Positions 1 through 7,982 of a DNA stretch of 36,455 bases are shown here, piece after piece. The position numbers and the translations under genes are program-made. Location of the stretch: assembly GCA_017438745.1 (NCBI GenBank), contig JAFRUS010000098.1:1-36455 (forward strand), written 5' to 3'. The notes beneath the pieces are model-generated. The model saw only the letters and a list, made by a program, of their open reading frames with translations, made no database searches and was not told where the DNA came from. The stretch's first letter is position 1. Every line of letters starts with the position of its first letter. This DNA comes from Oscillospiraceae bacterium (lineage in GTDB: Bacteria; Bacillota; Clostridia; Oscillospirales; Ruminococcaceae).

Positions 1-20
1 CGATTTCATGTTAAAAACGA

Positions 21-76
21 AAAAAATAAATGGAAAATGAATCTCGATTATCATCGAAATTCATTTTCCATTTTTT
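21..76. terminator. bidirectional terminator-like hairpin
   Basis: A perfect 13-bp inverted repeat (30-42 with 59-71) has an inner TCGA/TCGA pairing, an A-tract on its left (21-26) and a T-run on its right (71-76). It could end transcription on both strands: the HNH gene from the right, and a gene beyond the left edge. The stem is AT-rich, so efficiency is uncertain. The rest of 77-147 contains only a weak imperfect inverted repeat near 83-113 and no gene. Confidence 0.55.
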
Positions 77-147
77 AATAGCAATAATCAGCACGAAGTG
101 ATGATTATTACCTTTTAAAACGGTAGTTTCTTAACAGCCCCATTTTT

Positions 148-825
148 TTATTTGCAATGTCTTTCAAGCCAGTATATCAAAATTCCGACATAAGGCTTTT
201 TCGGGTCATCATTTCTGTAATGATCCAGCAATCTTAAGCAATACTCTTTTATTGACCCGGACGGATATTTCTTTTTTATGACCAGCAACATTTCTTCCAG
301 TGCTTTCTTTCTGCAATCCGGTAGTTGCCGTGATATACAGTTGAGATTAAGGACGTCATCAAGTTCTTTATCTGTAACTGCATCATCAGAAAAAATCCTT
401 CCGTCAGACTTGTACTTTATCCCTTTCAATGTACTCTTATCAAGCGGATTAAGATTTAGTTTCTGATTTTTTCTTCGAGCATCACATGTCTTGTCAGCAT
501 CTGATGTTGCATTACGGTTTCCGGAACATACTGCAAGCATATTTCTGTAGTCAATAGCCTTTTCAGGATTATTTTTGCATTCACTCTGCGGCACTATGTG
601 TTCTATCGTACATGACGGCGTCCCTTTTCTTTCCGGAATACGGCACATGCAATAAGCACACAGTCCGCCCTGTTCTCTTACCAGCGAATTCAAAACGATA
701 TGATAAACATCTTCATTCTGCTGCTCTGATACCCTGGCACCGTGCATATTATCGTATGTTGCATTGTTCTGCTTACGATACTGAATAAGTTCTTTAGGCT
801 CTTTTCCTTTTTTGATCTCTATCAT
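148..825 (-). CDS. ptuB: HNH endonuclease, PtuB-like (Septu defence)
   Basis: This is a putative HNH-family DNase, 225 aa from the chosen start. It carries a CAYC zinc-ligand pair at about residues 56-59, an EHIVPQ core holding the His of the HNH fold at about 75-80, an Asn in YRNMLAVC, and a second cysteine pair (around C100 and C114). This layout is that of the TIGR02646/PtuB family, the nuclease partner of the PtuA ATPase in Septu and in some retron defence systems. I chose the ATG at 825 because GAGGTG lies just upstream, 7 bases after the ptuA stop. An in-frame start at 861 would overlap ptuA. It is the second gene of a tight two-gene operon. Family membership is inferred from motifs and context; the target and trigger are unknown. 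Confidence 0.8.
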   Translation of the reverse strand: MIEIKKGKEPKELIQYRKQNNATYDNMHGARVSEQQNEDVYHIVLNSLVREQGGLCAYCMCRIPERKGTPSCTIEHIVPQSECKNNPEKAIDYRNMLAVCSGNRNATSDADKTCDARRKNQKLNLNPLDKSTLKGIKYKSDGRIFSDDAVTDKELDDVLNLNCISRQLPDCRKKALEEMLLVIKKKYPSGSIKEYCLRLLDHYRNDDPKKPYVGILIYWLERHCK

Positions 826-832
826 ATGCACC

Positions 833-2113
833 TCAAAGCTGTTCAAGATCCAGTCGTACACGACATGCCGCTATTTCACTGTCATCAGAACCAAGAAGAT
901 CTTCCAGATTATCAAGCACATCTGCTGCTTCAGAATATTTTTCTGAGTCCATATAACTGTAAAACGAATCAAACTTATCAGAAATATAATCAGGACGTTC
1001 TTTTACATTCATAATACTTTTCAGCGTTCCGTTTACATCTCTTCCGTATATCTCACTACCAGGTTTTCTGAAATGACCATTCTCAAGTATGATCAGATTT
1101 TCAGATCTCACTGACTGAATAACAGCAGGAGCATGTGTTGATACTATAAACTGTACTTCAGGGAAAATAGCACTTATTTCATGAAGGATTGTTCTCTGCC
1201 ATGCAGGATGAAGATGAAGATCTATTTCATCTATAAGCACAAGACCGGATGTCTTTATCAGAACATCCTGAAGCAAAGCAGGATTCAGTACAGCCATACG
1301 ATATGCGATATCAGCCACAAGACTGACAGCACAGCGATATCCGTCACTCAGCTGATTGAGCGGGATCTTTTCACATCTGTCTTCTGTAAAATAAGAAATA
1401 TCTATTTCAAGAGTATCAGAATTATAATTCACAGTTATTTTTTCAGCTCCGGTAACTGTGATAAAAAATTTCTCCATTGCACTTCTGACAACTCTGTATT
1501 CCGGAATCGGTTTATTGCTGTCGGATTCTTTTTTAGCCATTTTCTGAAACCATTTCAGCATTAGTTTGATGTTGGCAGAACCATCGAGGCTGTCAATGTA
1601 ACCGTTTGTCCTTGTATTCTGCTTTAGCAGATCCTGCTTTTTCTCACGATGCTGATCCCACAAACGACCTGTACCGTAATACGCAACAAGAGGAAGAATA
1701 AGCTCCTTATCACCTTTCATAAGACGGTTCTGATATTCTTCAGATAACGACGTCATTTCTTTAGCGTTTACGATCGTTGTTCTTCCATTCTCCGCAACAA
1801 GTGAACGTTCCCATACAAGTTTCTTTCCGTTTATTTCACCTTCAGAGATGATCTTTACAGGATACTGCGGCTGAACATCAATAACATTTCCCATATCAAA
1901 ATACTGATTATGAGCATCTTTGCTGGTAATTCCAGGCTTTGAAATACTTTTAAACGAATTAAAAAGAGTACCTGCTGAAACAGCAGCTGCTTCAAGTACA
2001 GAAGTTTTGCCTGAACCGTTTTTACCTACAATAACAGTTACTTTATCTGTAAAATCTATCTTAGAATTTTCAAATCCTCTGAAATTTTCAATTGTCAAAG
2101 AATTTATAAACAT
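833..2113 (-). CDS. ptuA: RecF/ABC-like ATPase, PtuA-like (Septu defence)
   Basis: This is a 426-aa ATPase of the OLD/RecF-like ABC class. From the chosen ATG, the Walker A motif GKNGSGKT lies at residues 30-37, an ABC-signature-like LSDGYR at about 256-261, Walker B LVLIDEID with catalytic Glu at about 291-298, and the H-loop STHAP at about 326-330. The N-terminal LTIENFRGFENS is typical of RecF/SMC-type heads. It is followed directly by an HNH gene, the gene order of Septu. Known PtuA proteins form a complex with PtuB and control its nuclease activity; here that is inferred. A GTG at 2122 with AGGAAG four bases upstream is an equally possible start. No reverse transcriptase or retron RNA is seen nearby, so this is not a retron as far as visible. 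A TATAAT (minus strand, 2163-2168) may be its -10. Confidence 0.8.
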   Translation of the reverse strand: MFINSLTIENFRGFENSKIDFTDKVTVIVGKNGSGKTSVLEAAAVSAGTLFNSFKSISKPGITSKDAHNQYFDMGNVIDVQPQYPVKIISEGEINGKKLVWERSLVAENGRTTIVNAKEMTSLSEEYQNRLMKGDKELILPLVAYYGTGRLWDQHREKKQDLLKQNTRTNGYIDSLDGSANIKLMLKWFQKMAKKESDSNKPIPEYRVVRSAMEKFFITVTGAEKITVNYNSDTLEIDISYFTEDRCEKIPLNQLSDGYRCAVSLVADIAYRMAVLNPALLQDVLIKTSGLVLIDEIDLHLHPAWQRTILHEISAIFPEVQFIVSTHAPAVIQSVRSENLIILENGHFRKPGSEIYGRDVNGTLKSIMNVKERPDYISDKFDSFYSYMDSEKYSEAADVLDNLEDLLGSDDSEIAACRVRLDLEQL

Positions 2114-2222
2114 CGTATCCACTTCACTTCCTATGATACTTATTTTTATCAACTTAATGCTAATTATATCATATTTTTATTTGAAAATAAAGTGCCAGTT
2201 TTAACTGCGCCTAAAAATTAAT

Positions 2223-2264
2223 GGGCTGCGAACGCAGCCCTTTTTCGATAGTACCGGCCGGTAC
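2223..2264. other. GC-rich hairpin plus 14-bp palindrome between ptuA and pckA
   Basis: An 8-bp inverted repeat (2223-2230 with 2233-2240) is followed by five T on the plus strand. It is preceded on the left by AT-rich sequence that gives a weaker T-run on the minus strand. Just right of it, 2251-2264 is a perfect 14-bp palindrome (GTACCGGCCGGTAC). The hairpin could be a second terminator behind pckA; the palindrome could be a binding site or chance. Confidence 0.45.
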
Positions 2265-2269
2265 ATAAC

Positions 2270-2299
2270 AAAAAACGGCGATCCCGAAGGACCGCCGTT
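2270..2299 (-). terminator. pckA rho-independent terminator
   Basis: The stem 2274-2284 pairs with 2289-2299 with one mismatch around a tight loop and is followed on the minus strand by six T (2270-2275). It lies 46 bases after the pckA stop, a standard intrinsic terminator. Confidence 0.85.
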
Positions 2300-2345
2300 A
2301 ATCGTATGTGCGCGATGCACACTATATTTTGCTTTAAGCTTTAAA

Positions 2346-3950
2346 TTAAGCCTTTGGACCAGCAGCAACGAGAGCCTTACCAGCTTCGTTTGTTGTGTAC
2401 TTAACAAAGTTCTTGTTGAATCTTTCAGCAAGATCCTTAGCCTTCTTTTCCCATTCAGAAGCATCAGCGTATGTATCTCTTGGGTCGAGGATGTTCTTGT
2501 CAACGCCCGAGAGTTCTGTTGGAACTTCGAAGTCGAACATAGGGATCTTCTTTGTAGGAGCCTTGTTGATGTCACCGCTGAGGATAGCGTCGATGATACC
2601 ACGTGTATCCTTGATTGTGATTCTCTTGCCTGTGCCGTTCCAGCCTGTGTTTACGAGGTAAGCCTTAGCGCCGCTCTTCTGCATCTTCTTAACGAGCTCT
2701 TCAGCATACTTTGTTGGGTGGAGTTCGAGGAATGCCTGACCGAAGCAAGCTGAGAATGTAGGAGTTGGTTCTGTGATACCACGTTCTGTACCAGCGAGCT
2801 TAGCTGTGAATCCTGAGAGGAAGTAGTACTGAGTCTGTTCTGGTGTGAGGATAGATACTGGTGGGAGTACACCGAAAGCATCAGCTGAGAGGAAGATTAC
2901 ATTGTTAGCTGCAGGAGCTGCAGAGATTGGCTTAACAATGTTGTTGATGTGGCTGATCGGGTAAGATACACGAGTGTTTTCTGTAACGCTCTTGTCGTCG
3001 AAGTCGATCTTACCGTCCTTGTCTACTGTTACGTTTTCAAGAAGAGCATTTCTCTTGATAGCGTTGTAGATGTCTGGTTCAGATTCCTTATCGAGGCCGA
3101 TAACCTTAGCATAGCAGCCGCCTTCGAAGTTGAATACGCCGTTGTCGTCCCAGCCGTGTTCGTCATCGCCGATGAGGAGTCTCTTAGGATCTGTAGAAAG
3201 TGTTGTCTTACCTGTACCTGAAAGACCGAAGAATACTGCTGTGTTCTTGCCTTCCATGTCTGTATTTGCTGAGCAGTGCATTGAAGCGATACCCTTGAGT
3301 GGGAGGTAGTAGTTCATCATTGAGAACATACCCTTCTTCATTTCACCGCCGTACCATGTGTTGATGATAACCTGTTCCTTGCTTGTGATGTTGAAAGCTA
3401 CACATGTTTCAGAGTTGAGTCCGAGTTCCTTGAAGTTTTCAACCTTAGCCTTTGAAGCGTTGTATACTACGAAGTCAGGTTCAAAATTCTTGAGTTCATC
3501 TTCTGTTGGAACGATGAACATGTTCTTAACAAAGTGAGCCTGCCAAGCTACTTCAACGATGAAACGAACAGCCATTCTTGTGTCCTTGTTTGCACCGCAG
3601 AATGCATCAACAACGAAAAGTCTCTTGTTTGAGAGTTCCTTCTTAGCGATATCCTTTACAGCAGCCCATGTGCTTTCTGACATCTTGTGGTTATCGTTAG
3701 GATATTCCTTTGAATCCCACCATACAGTGTCCTTTGAATTAGCATCTTCAACGATGTACTTGTCTTTAGGTGAACGTCCTGTATAGATACCTGTCATTAC
3801 ATTTACAGCGTTGAGTTCTGTGTTCTGTCCAACTTCGTAACCTGTGTTGGAAGCCTTTGTTTCTTCTTCGAAGAGAACTTCATAAGAAGGGTTGTAAACG
3901 ATCTCCGTTGTGCCTGTGATGCCATACTTTGTTAAATCAATCTTTGACAT
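2346..3950 (-). CDS. pckA: phosphoenolpyruvate carboxykinase (ATP)
   Basis: The enzyme interconverts oxaloacetate plus ATP with phosphoenolpyruvate, CO2 and ADP. In rumen fermenters it usually runs toward oxaloacetate, feeding succinate formation. The protein has 534 aa, normal for the ATP-dependent family. It has the P-loop GLSGTGKT at residues 242-249, the metal-binding kinase-2 motif LIGDDEHGW at 259-267, and the [11 protein letters not shown] segment at 57-67. The start has GAGG nine bases upstream. It appears monocistronic, with an extended -10 promoter at about 4031-4039 and a strong terminator at 2270-2299. Its TTC/TCT-heavy, biased codon use resembles that of groEL and fits high expression. 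Confidence 0.98.
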   Translation of the reverse strand: MSKIDLTKYGITGTTEIVYNPSYEVLFEEETKASNTGYEVGQNTELNAVNVMTGIYTGRSPKDKYIVEDANSKDTVWWDSKEYPNDNHKMSESTWAAVKDIAKKELSNKRLFVVDAFCGANKDTRMAVRFIVEVAWQAHFVKNMFIVPTEDELKNFEPDFVVYNASKAKVENFKELGLNSETCVAFNITSKEQVIINTWYGGEMKKGMFSMMNYYLPLKGIASMHCSANTDMEGKNTAVFFGLSGTGKTTLSTDPKRLLIGDDEHGWDDNGVFNFEGGCYAKVIGLDKESEPDIYNAIKRNALLENVTVDKDGKIDFDDKSVTENTRVSYPISHINNIVKPISAAPAANNVIFLSADAFGVLPPVSILTPEQTQYYFLSGFTAKLAGTERGITEPTPTFSACFGQAFLELHPTKYAEELVKKMQKSGAKAYLVNTGWNGTGKRITIKDTRGIIDAILSGDINKAPTKKIPMFDFEVPTELSGVDKNILDPRDTYADASEWEKKAKDLAERFNKNFVKYTTNEAGKALVAAGPKA

Positions 3951-4030
3951 TTTAAACGACCTCTTTCTTTATTTAATTAATTTGCCTTGTGCACCGCACG
4001 TTTATTTCGCTACGATACACATCAAAATAT

Positions 4031-4039
4031 ATTATACCA
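4031..4039 (-). promoter_or_regulatory. pckA extended -10 promoter
   Basis: On the minus strand TGG-TATAAT forms an extended -10 (TGnTATAAT) about 80 bases before the pckA start. No good -35 hexamer is seen at 16-18 bp, which is common for extended -10 promoters. The leader is about 75 nt. Confidence 0.6.
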
Positions 4040-4112
4040 CAAATCGAATCCGACTGCACTACTTTTTTGAAATTTTTTTTGATTTTACACGAGATTTTCA
4101 GAAATTCACTTA

Positions 4113-4586
4113 TTACTTTGAAATAAGGCATACAGAATGAGCAGAAATGCCGAGTTTTTCGCCTGTGAAACCAAGATGTTCCTCAGTAGTAGCCTTAACA
4201 TTCACTGCATCTATATCACATCCGGCAGCAGCTGCTATGTTATGTCGCATTGTTTCAATGTACGGGGCAAGCTTCGGTGCCTGTGCAATTACTGTGGCAT
4301 CAATGTTTTCGATCTTGTATCCCCTGTCCTTGATAAGAAATGCTACGTGTTCAAGAAGCTTTATGCTGTCAGCACCCTTGAATCTTTCGTCGGTGTCAGG
4401 AAAATGCTTTCCGATATCGCCGAGAGCAGCAGCTCCGAGAAGTGAATCCATTACCGCATGCAGGAGCACATCGGCATCGGAATGGCCTAAAAGTCCCTTT
4501 TCGTGCGGTATCTTAACGCCGCCTATGATAAGGTCTCTGCCTTCGACAAGTTTGTGTACATCGTAACCGTGTCCTGTTCTGAACAT
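4113..4586 (-). CDS. ispF: 2-C-methyl-D-erythritol 2,4-cyclodiphosphate synthase
   Basis: This is the fifth step of the MEP isoprenoid pathway. It converts 4-diphosphocytidyl-methylerythritol 2-phosphate to the cyclic diphosphate, releasing CMP. The protein has 157 aa, the usual length. Metal ligands are visible as D9 and H11 in GYDVH and H43 in the HAVMD segment, and [11 protein letters not shown] at 34-44 and [10 protein letters not shown] near the C-terminus are family hallmarks. The ATG follows the ispD stop directly (stop at 4587-4589, start at 4586), with GGAGG inside the end of ispD, so the two are translationally coupled. No clear terminator follows before the pckA promoter region. 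Confidence 0.98.
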   Translation of the reverse strand: MFRTGHGYDVHKLVEGRDLIIGGVKIPHEKGLLGHSDADVLLHAVMDSLLGAAALGDIGKHFPDTDERFKGADSIKLLEHVAFLIKDRGYKIENIDATVIAQAPKLAPYIETMRHNIAAAAGCDIDAVNVKATTEEHLGFTGEKLGISAHSVCLISK

Positions 4587-5273
4587 TTATTTACCTCCGT
4601 TCGCACCGAGTATCGCCTCTGCAATGGCAATATCCTCAGGTGTAGTTATTTTTATGTTTCTGTAGTCGCCTGTAGTCATGCATACCTTCGCCCCGACTGC
4701 TTCCGCCATCTGACAGTCGTCAGTGAAATCAAGGAAGTTTCTTGTGGCAAACTCAACTCCGCGGTTGTAGAGCGCACGCTTGAAAACCTGCGGTGTCTGG
4801 GTAATGTAAAGTGATGAGCGAGGCGGTGTATCCATGATAAGTCCATCGTCAACCACTTTAATGGTATCCTTGACAGGAACGCCGAGCACGGCTCCGCCGA
4901 ATACTCTTGCATCTTTTATAGTCTTCTCGATATGTTCCGACTCAACCAGCGGACGCGCTCCGTCATGAACAGCGATCATCTGAGTTGAAACTGATATTGC
5001 ATGAAGACCGTTTATAACGCTCTCCTGGCGTGTCTTTCCGCCCTTAACAACATCTTTAAGCTTGCTTACACCGTACTCTGCGGCAAGCGACTTTATCTTT
5101 TCGATTATATCCTCACGGGTGACAACGACTATCTCGGCAACGCTTTCGCACTTTTCAAACGCCAGCATTGAACGAACGATAACAGGCATCCCGCCAACCT
5201 CGGCAATTTGCTTGTCAGTTCCCTGCATCCTTGTTGAGTTACCCGCGGCTACTATTATTACTGAAGTATCCAA
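4587..5273 (-). CDS. ispD: 2-C-methyl-D-erythritol 4-phosphate cytidylyltransferase
   Basis: This is the third step of the MEP pathway, joining CTP to methylerythritol 4-phosphate. The N-terminal VIIVAAGNSTRM followed by DKQ is the nucleotide-binding signature. AVHDGARPLV and the C-terminal ITTPEDIAIAEAIL are also typical. I chose a TTG start at 5273 (228 aa, family length) because AAAGGGG lies 10 bases upstream. The -10 at 5328-5333 would place the transcript start near 5321, leaving no room for the in-frame GTG there, and the ATG at 5312 has no ribosome site. It is the first gene of ispD-ispF. Placement of ispD beside ispF is a common bacterial arrangement. Confidence 0.95.
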   Translation of the reverse strand: MDTSVIIVAAGNSTRMQGTDKQIAEVGGMPVIVRSMLAFEKCESVAEIVVVTREDIIEKIKSLAAEYGVSKLKDVVKGGKTRQESVINGLHAISVSTQMIAVHDGARPLVESEHIEKTIKDARVFGGAVLGVPVKDTIKVVDDGLIMDTPPRSSLYITQTPQVFKRALYNRGVEFATRNFLDFTDDCQMAEAVGAKVCMTTGDYRNIKITTPEDIAIAEAILGANGGK

Positions 5274-5327
5274 AAAGGAACATCCCCTTTCAAAAGAGTA
5301 AGTGTGTTTCATGCAGCACACTATTTT

Positions 5328-5333
5328 ATTATA
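5328..5333 (-). promoter_or_regulatory. -10 box of ispDF promoter
   Basis: TATAAT lies on the minus strand about 55 bases before the TTG start of ispD and just downstream of the tRNA-Gln terminator. The -35 is poor (AT-rich). It supports an independent ispDF transcript and the TTG start choice. Confidence 0.5.
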
Positions 5334-5358
5334 CTATATTTATTTTAAAAAATCCACA

Positions 5359-5395
5359 CAAAACAGAAAGCCACCGCATTCGCGGTGGCTTTCTG
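5359..5395 (-). terminator. terminator of the tRNA-Gln transcript
   Basis: A perfect 14-bp stem (5364-5377 with 5382-5395) has a four-base loop and is followed on the minus strand by TTTT and, 8 bases on, TTTTTT. It lies about 100 bases after tRNA-Gln and before the ispDF promoter. Confidence 0.8.
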
Positions 5396-5492
5396 CAAGG
5401 AAATATATGAGAAAAACACGATTTAATAAGAAACTTTCAAGTTTACAAAATAATAAGCAAGCCACAAAAGTAACTTGCCCCTATTTAATGAG

Positions 5493-5564
5493 TTGGGGCG
5501 GAAGGATTTGAACCCTCGAATGGTGGAGTCAGAGTCCACTGCCTTACCACTTGGATACGCCCCA
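5493..5564 (-). tRNA. tRNA-Gln (anticodon CUG)
   Basis: The gene is 72 nt on the minus strand. The acceptor stem TGGGGCG pairs with CGCCCCA and the discriminator is A. The D-arm contains CCAAGTGGTAAGG, the anticodon stem GTGGA/TCCAC holds loop CTCTGAC (anticodon CTG, codon CAG), and the T-loop is TTCAAAT. The U1-A72 pair and overall sequence fit glutamine. The 3' CCA is not encoded, so it depends on the CCA-adding enzyme encoded at 13140. Confidence 0.95.
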
Positions 5565-5613
5565 TTATATTCTGTCTTCCGGCGTTTTTCTTATCTCGCC
5601 TGACGACTATTTA

Positions 5614-5642
5614 ATTATATCACAGTGGAATACCCATGTCAA
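5614..5642 (-). promoter_or_regulatory. consensus sigma-A promoter for tRNA-Gln
   Basis: On the minus strand TTGACA (5637-5642), a 17-bp spacer and TATAAT (5614-5619) give a perfect consensus, with TG also in the extended -10 position. Transcription would start about 40 bases before the tRNA. Confidence 0.9.
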
Positions 5643-5772
5643 CACTTTTTTTCTCTCAAAAGCCGATTTGTGAAATAAGTACATTAAATTCCACAATTCA
5701 AATTCCATAAAAGCAATACAAACAAATATGAAAAATTAAAGCCTCTGAAGCCCGTTTTTTGCACTTCTTCTA

Positions 5773-5801
5773 TTGACTTGATGCATATTAAACGATATAA
5801 T
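5773..5801 (+). promoter_or_regulatory. strong promoter with no ORF directly behind it
   Basis: TTGACT (5773-5778), a 17-bp spacer and TATAAT (5796-5801). The next gene has its own perfect promoter 200 bases further on, so this one appears to drive a short untranslated transcript. Confidence 0.65.
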
Positions 5802-5807
5802 AATAGA

Positions 5808-5886
5808 TGTAGGTCGTTTAACTCGGTTTTAACCTAACTATTTCTTAAATGAAACCCTGAAGTGATTCATGGTTTTATACTTTTTT
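5808..5886 (+). ncRNA. candidate short non-coding RNA
   Basis: This region lies between the promoter at 5773-5801 and a terminator-like hairpin. The hairpin pairs 5852-5861 with 5866-5875 around GTGA, one internal mismatch, extendable to 5849-5878, and is followed by a six-T run (5881-5886). The predicted RNA is about 75-80 nt. It contains no reading frame longer than a few codons. No known RNA family is recognised. The start is predicted from the -10 only. Confidence 0.35.
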
Positions 5887-5907
5887 CATTTCCCCTATAT
5901 TTTCATC

Positions 5908-5953
5908 AAACGGTACCGCATATGCACCCCCATGCATATGCGGTACTTCGTTT
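5908..5953. repeat. long perfect hairpin upstream of the COG2426 gene
   Basis: Arms 5913-5926 and 5933-5946 form a perfect 14-bp stem around six bases. After a two-base bulge the stem continues for five more pairs (5908-5912 with 5949-5953). There is no T-run on either side, so it is not a standard terminator. It lies 15 bases before the -35 of the next gene and could be an operator or the end of the preceding transcript. Confidence 0.6.
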
Positions 5954-5967
5954 AATGCGCATTTTCA

Positions 5968-5996
5968 TTGACAACAGACCATAGGTGTACTATAAT
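5968..5996 (+). promoter_or_regulatory. consensus promoter of the COG2426 gene
   Basis: TTGACA (5968-5973), a 17-bp spacer and TATAAT (5991-5996), a perfect sigma-A consensus. The leader to the ATG at 6044 is about 40 nt. Confidence 0.9.
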
Positions 5997-6043
5997 TGAT
6001 TATAACGGACTATAAACGAATAATAATATTTCAGGAGGCTTCT

Positions 6044-6517
6044 ATGAAAGAATACATACTCACATTTCTTATTTCAATGGTACCGCTCGTTGAGCTTCGT
6101 GCAGGAATACCTGCAGGTGTTGCTATGGGCGTGGACTGGAAAACTGCTGTACTGTTATGTATGATCGGCAACATAGTACCGGTTCCTTTCATCTTTTTCT
6201 TTGCACGCCGTGTGCTTGAATGGGGCGCTGACAAGCCGGTGATCGGCAAGTTCTTCAGCTGGTGTCTTAAGAAAGGACATCACGGCGGTGAAAAGCTCAA
6301 GGCTAAAGCTGGAAAGGGTATGTTCTGGGCACTTATGCTTTTCGTAGGCATCCCGCTTCCGGGAACAGGTGCATGGACAGGAACTCTCGCTGCAAGTCTT
6401 CTCGACCTCGACTTTAAAAAGAGCATCGTCGCAATAAGCTGTGGAGTCCTTCTTGCAGCAGCAATCATCACTGTACTCACTCTGCTCGGTTTTACTGCTT
6501 TCACAGCTGTTGCCTGA
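6044..6517 (+). CDS. small multi-drug export-like membrane protein (COG2426)
   Basis: This is a 157-aa integral membrane protein. The N-terminal motif PLVELRAGIPAGVAMG, the mid-chain NIVPVPFIFFFAR and the loop VGIPLPGTGAWTGTLAA are hallmarks of the COG2426/PF06695 family, named small multi-drug export protein, although transport has not been well shown. About four hydrophobic segments are visible. The ATG at 6044 follows AGGAGG by five bases; upstream in-frame codons lie inside the promoter. A single perfect promoter precedes it. The family name is from recognition; substrate is unknown. Confidence 0.85.
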   Translation: MKEYILTFLISMVPLVELRAGIPAGVAMGVDWKTAVLLCMIGNIVPVPFIFFFARRVLEWGADKPVIGKFFSWCLKKGHHGGEKLKAKAGKGMFWALMLFVGIPLPGTGAWTGTLAASLLDLDFKKSIVAISCGVLLAAAIITVLTLLGFTAFTAVA

Positions 6518-6642
6518 TACAAGGAAGCTCAGATCAGTTAAGCTGTGCTGATGTTCGCAGCGAAACTCCGTGTCCGGCAGCAGACGCTGTTACTGTGATC
6601 AGATCATTGCATCAATAAAGCATTACAATGAGGAGGATAGTC

Positions 6643-7011
6643 ATGAGAAAATATCTTACAGCATACCTTGCCTACGTTGACCGGATCCTCGCGGAAAAAG
6701 ATCCGGAAAAGATCAGTTCTCTTAAGGAAGAACACTTAAAGCAGATAGCTTTCATGCAGCACGAAAGGCATATGCATCTCATCGTTATGGCTCTTTTCGC
6801 CGTGATGCTCTTTATTACAATAGGTATCCTCGCCTGCACACAGAACATCACTTACGCTTTTCTTATGGCGCTGCTCCTTGTACTGCTCGTTCCTTACGTT
6901 TTCCACTACTATTTTCTCGAAAATGGTGTTCAGAAACTGTACCGCCAGTACAACGAAATGACCGGCACGGATCTTCCTGATGACTGCCGGCAGTCCGGTA
7001 ACAGATCATGA
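6643..7011 (+). CDS. small two-helix membrane protein, unknown
   Basis: I do not recognise this 122-aa protein. It has a charged helical N-terminus (residues 1-43, YVDRILAEKDPEKISSLKEE), two hydrophobic helices at about 44-66 and 70-92, and a polar tail. The ATG at 6643 has GAGGAGG six bases upstream, better than the in-frame ATG at 6628. Its stop overlaps the next gene's start (ATGA), so it is translationally coupled to the Cache-like sensor and the two probably work together. Confidence 0.75.
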   Translation: MRKYLTAYLAYVDRILAEKDPEKISSLKEEHLKQIAFMQHERHMHLIVMALFAVMLFITIGILACTQNITYAFLMALLLVLLVPYVFHYYFLENGVQKLYRQYNEMTGTDLPDDCRQSGNRS

Positions 7012-7913
7012 AGAACCTATCACTGTACAGGATACTCATTGCGCCTGTAATAATCTCAGCGATCATCATATATATCGCGTTCTATTCAATAGGTGTCGTT
7101 GAAAAGCATATGGCTGCCGATGCAGCATCCGAGCATCTGAACACACTTATAATGAATATAAAAGAAGACCGCGGCGAATATGAACACATGAGATCTGATC
7201 TGTGCAGCGAATACGAACTCCGGGCTCAGGCGCTTTCGATACTTATTTCACAGCTGCCGAAGACACTGATTGAAGATATGACTTCAGAAGAACTCAGAAT
7301 AGCATCGGGAGCCGATGAAATAATGATCACGGACAGAAGCGGACTTGTCATCTTCAGCACTACACCTGAATCGAAGGCTGAATACGCCGACGAACGTTTC
7401 ATAGAAGGACTGACGCAGAAAAGTTACTGCAATACTGTAACTGACGAGTCAAACGGTCATACCATTTTCCAGACGGCAGTTTCTCGCAGAAACGAAACCG
7501 GACTTATAATCGCCGTTTTCTCAAGTGAGGTGCTTGATGAAATATCTGAATATGCTGATGCATCTCTTACACTGCGCCGAAGTCCCTCCTTCGGAAACGG
7601 TATCACCGCAATGGTAAACACGGCGACCGGCAGATTCACAGCCCACAGCAACGAAAATCTCGTCGGTTCAGAGTGCATAATACCAGCCGAAAAGTTCAAA
7701 AAGCACGACGGATATTTCTCGTTCAGATATGCCCACGATCCTTCGTTTGTATTCTATGAATATTTCGATGACAGCCGTGTACTTATCAGCATAGTCTCTA
7801 AGGAATACGTATACACCAAGCGTACACTGGTGCTTATCTGGCTCATCGTTCTCGATTTCACCGTGATCCTCACCTGCTTCCTTTCAACAAGAAGCTACAG
7901 AAAAAACAATTAG
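7008..7913 (+). CDS. Cache-like membrane sensor without output domain
   Basis: The 301-aa protein has a transmembrane helix at about 8-31, an extracytoplasmic region of about 240 residues, a second helix at about 272-293 and only about eight basic residues after it. The segment EIMITDRSGLVIFST (104-118) and the later GITAMVNTATGRFTAHSNENLVG fit the two PAS-like folds of a dCache ligand-binding domain. Such domains normally continue into HAMP, kinase, GGDEF, phosphatase or chemoreceptor modules; here none follows and a terminator comes next. It overlaps the upstream small membrane gene by four bases. It could be a natural stand-alone sensor that signals through a partner, or the remnant of a larger receptor. 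Confidence 0.75.
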   Translation: MKNLSLYRILIAPVIISAIIIYIAFYSIGVVEKHMAADAASEHLNTLIMNIKEDRGEYEHMRSDLCSEYELRAQALSILISQLPKTLIEDMTSEELRIASGADEIMITDRSGLVIFSTTPESKAEYADERFIEGLTQKSYCNTVTDESNGHTIFQTAVSRRNETGLIIAVFSSEVLDEISEYADASLTLRRSPSFGNGITAMVNTATGRFTAHSNENLVGSECIIPAEKFKKHDGYFSFRYAHDPSFVFYEYFDDSRVLISIVSKEYVYTKRTLVLIWLIVLDFTVILTCFLSTRSYRKNN

Positions 7914-7915
7914 AT

Positions 7916-7960
7916 AAAAAAGCCGGCGGCAATGTTTTTACAATGCCGTCGGCTTTCTTC
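7916..7960. terminator. bidirectional terminator
   Basis: Stem 7919-7931 pairs with 7944-7956 with one G-T pair. T-rich sequence follows on the plus strand and TTTTTT on the minus strand (7916-7921). It separates the convergent Cache-like sensor and HtrA genes. Confidence 0.85.
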
Positions 7961-7982
7961 TATATATGGGGAATCAAATTGG

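Noticed and set aside
833..2600. Retron, with the ATPase and HNH as effectors
   Set aside because: No reverse transcriptase frame and no retron RNA-like repeat pair is seen; the upstream gene is pckA. Septu alone explains the pair within the visible sequence.
2201..2602. Open frame of 133 codons on the minus strand across the end of pckA
   Set aside because: It is out of frame inside pckA and its terminator, with biased low-complexity translation (Ser/Thr/Arg rich). It is a shadow of the strongly codon-biased pckA.
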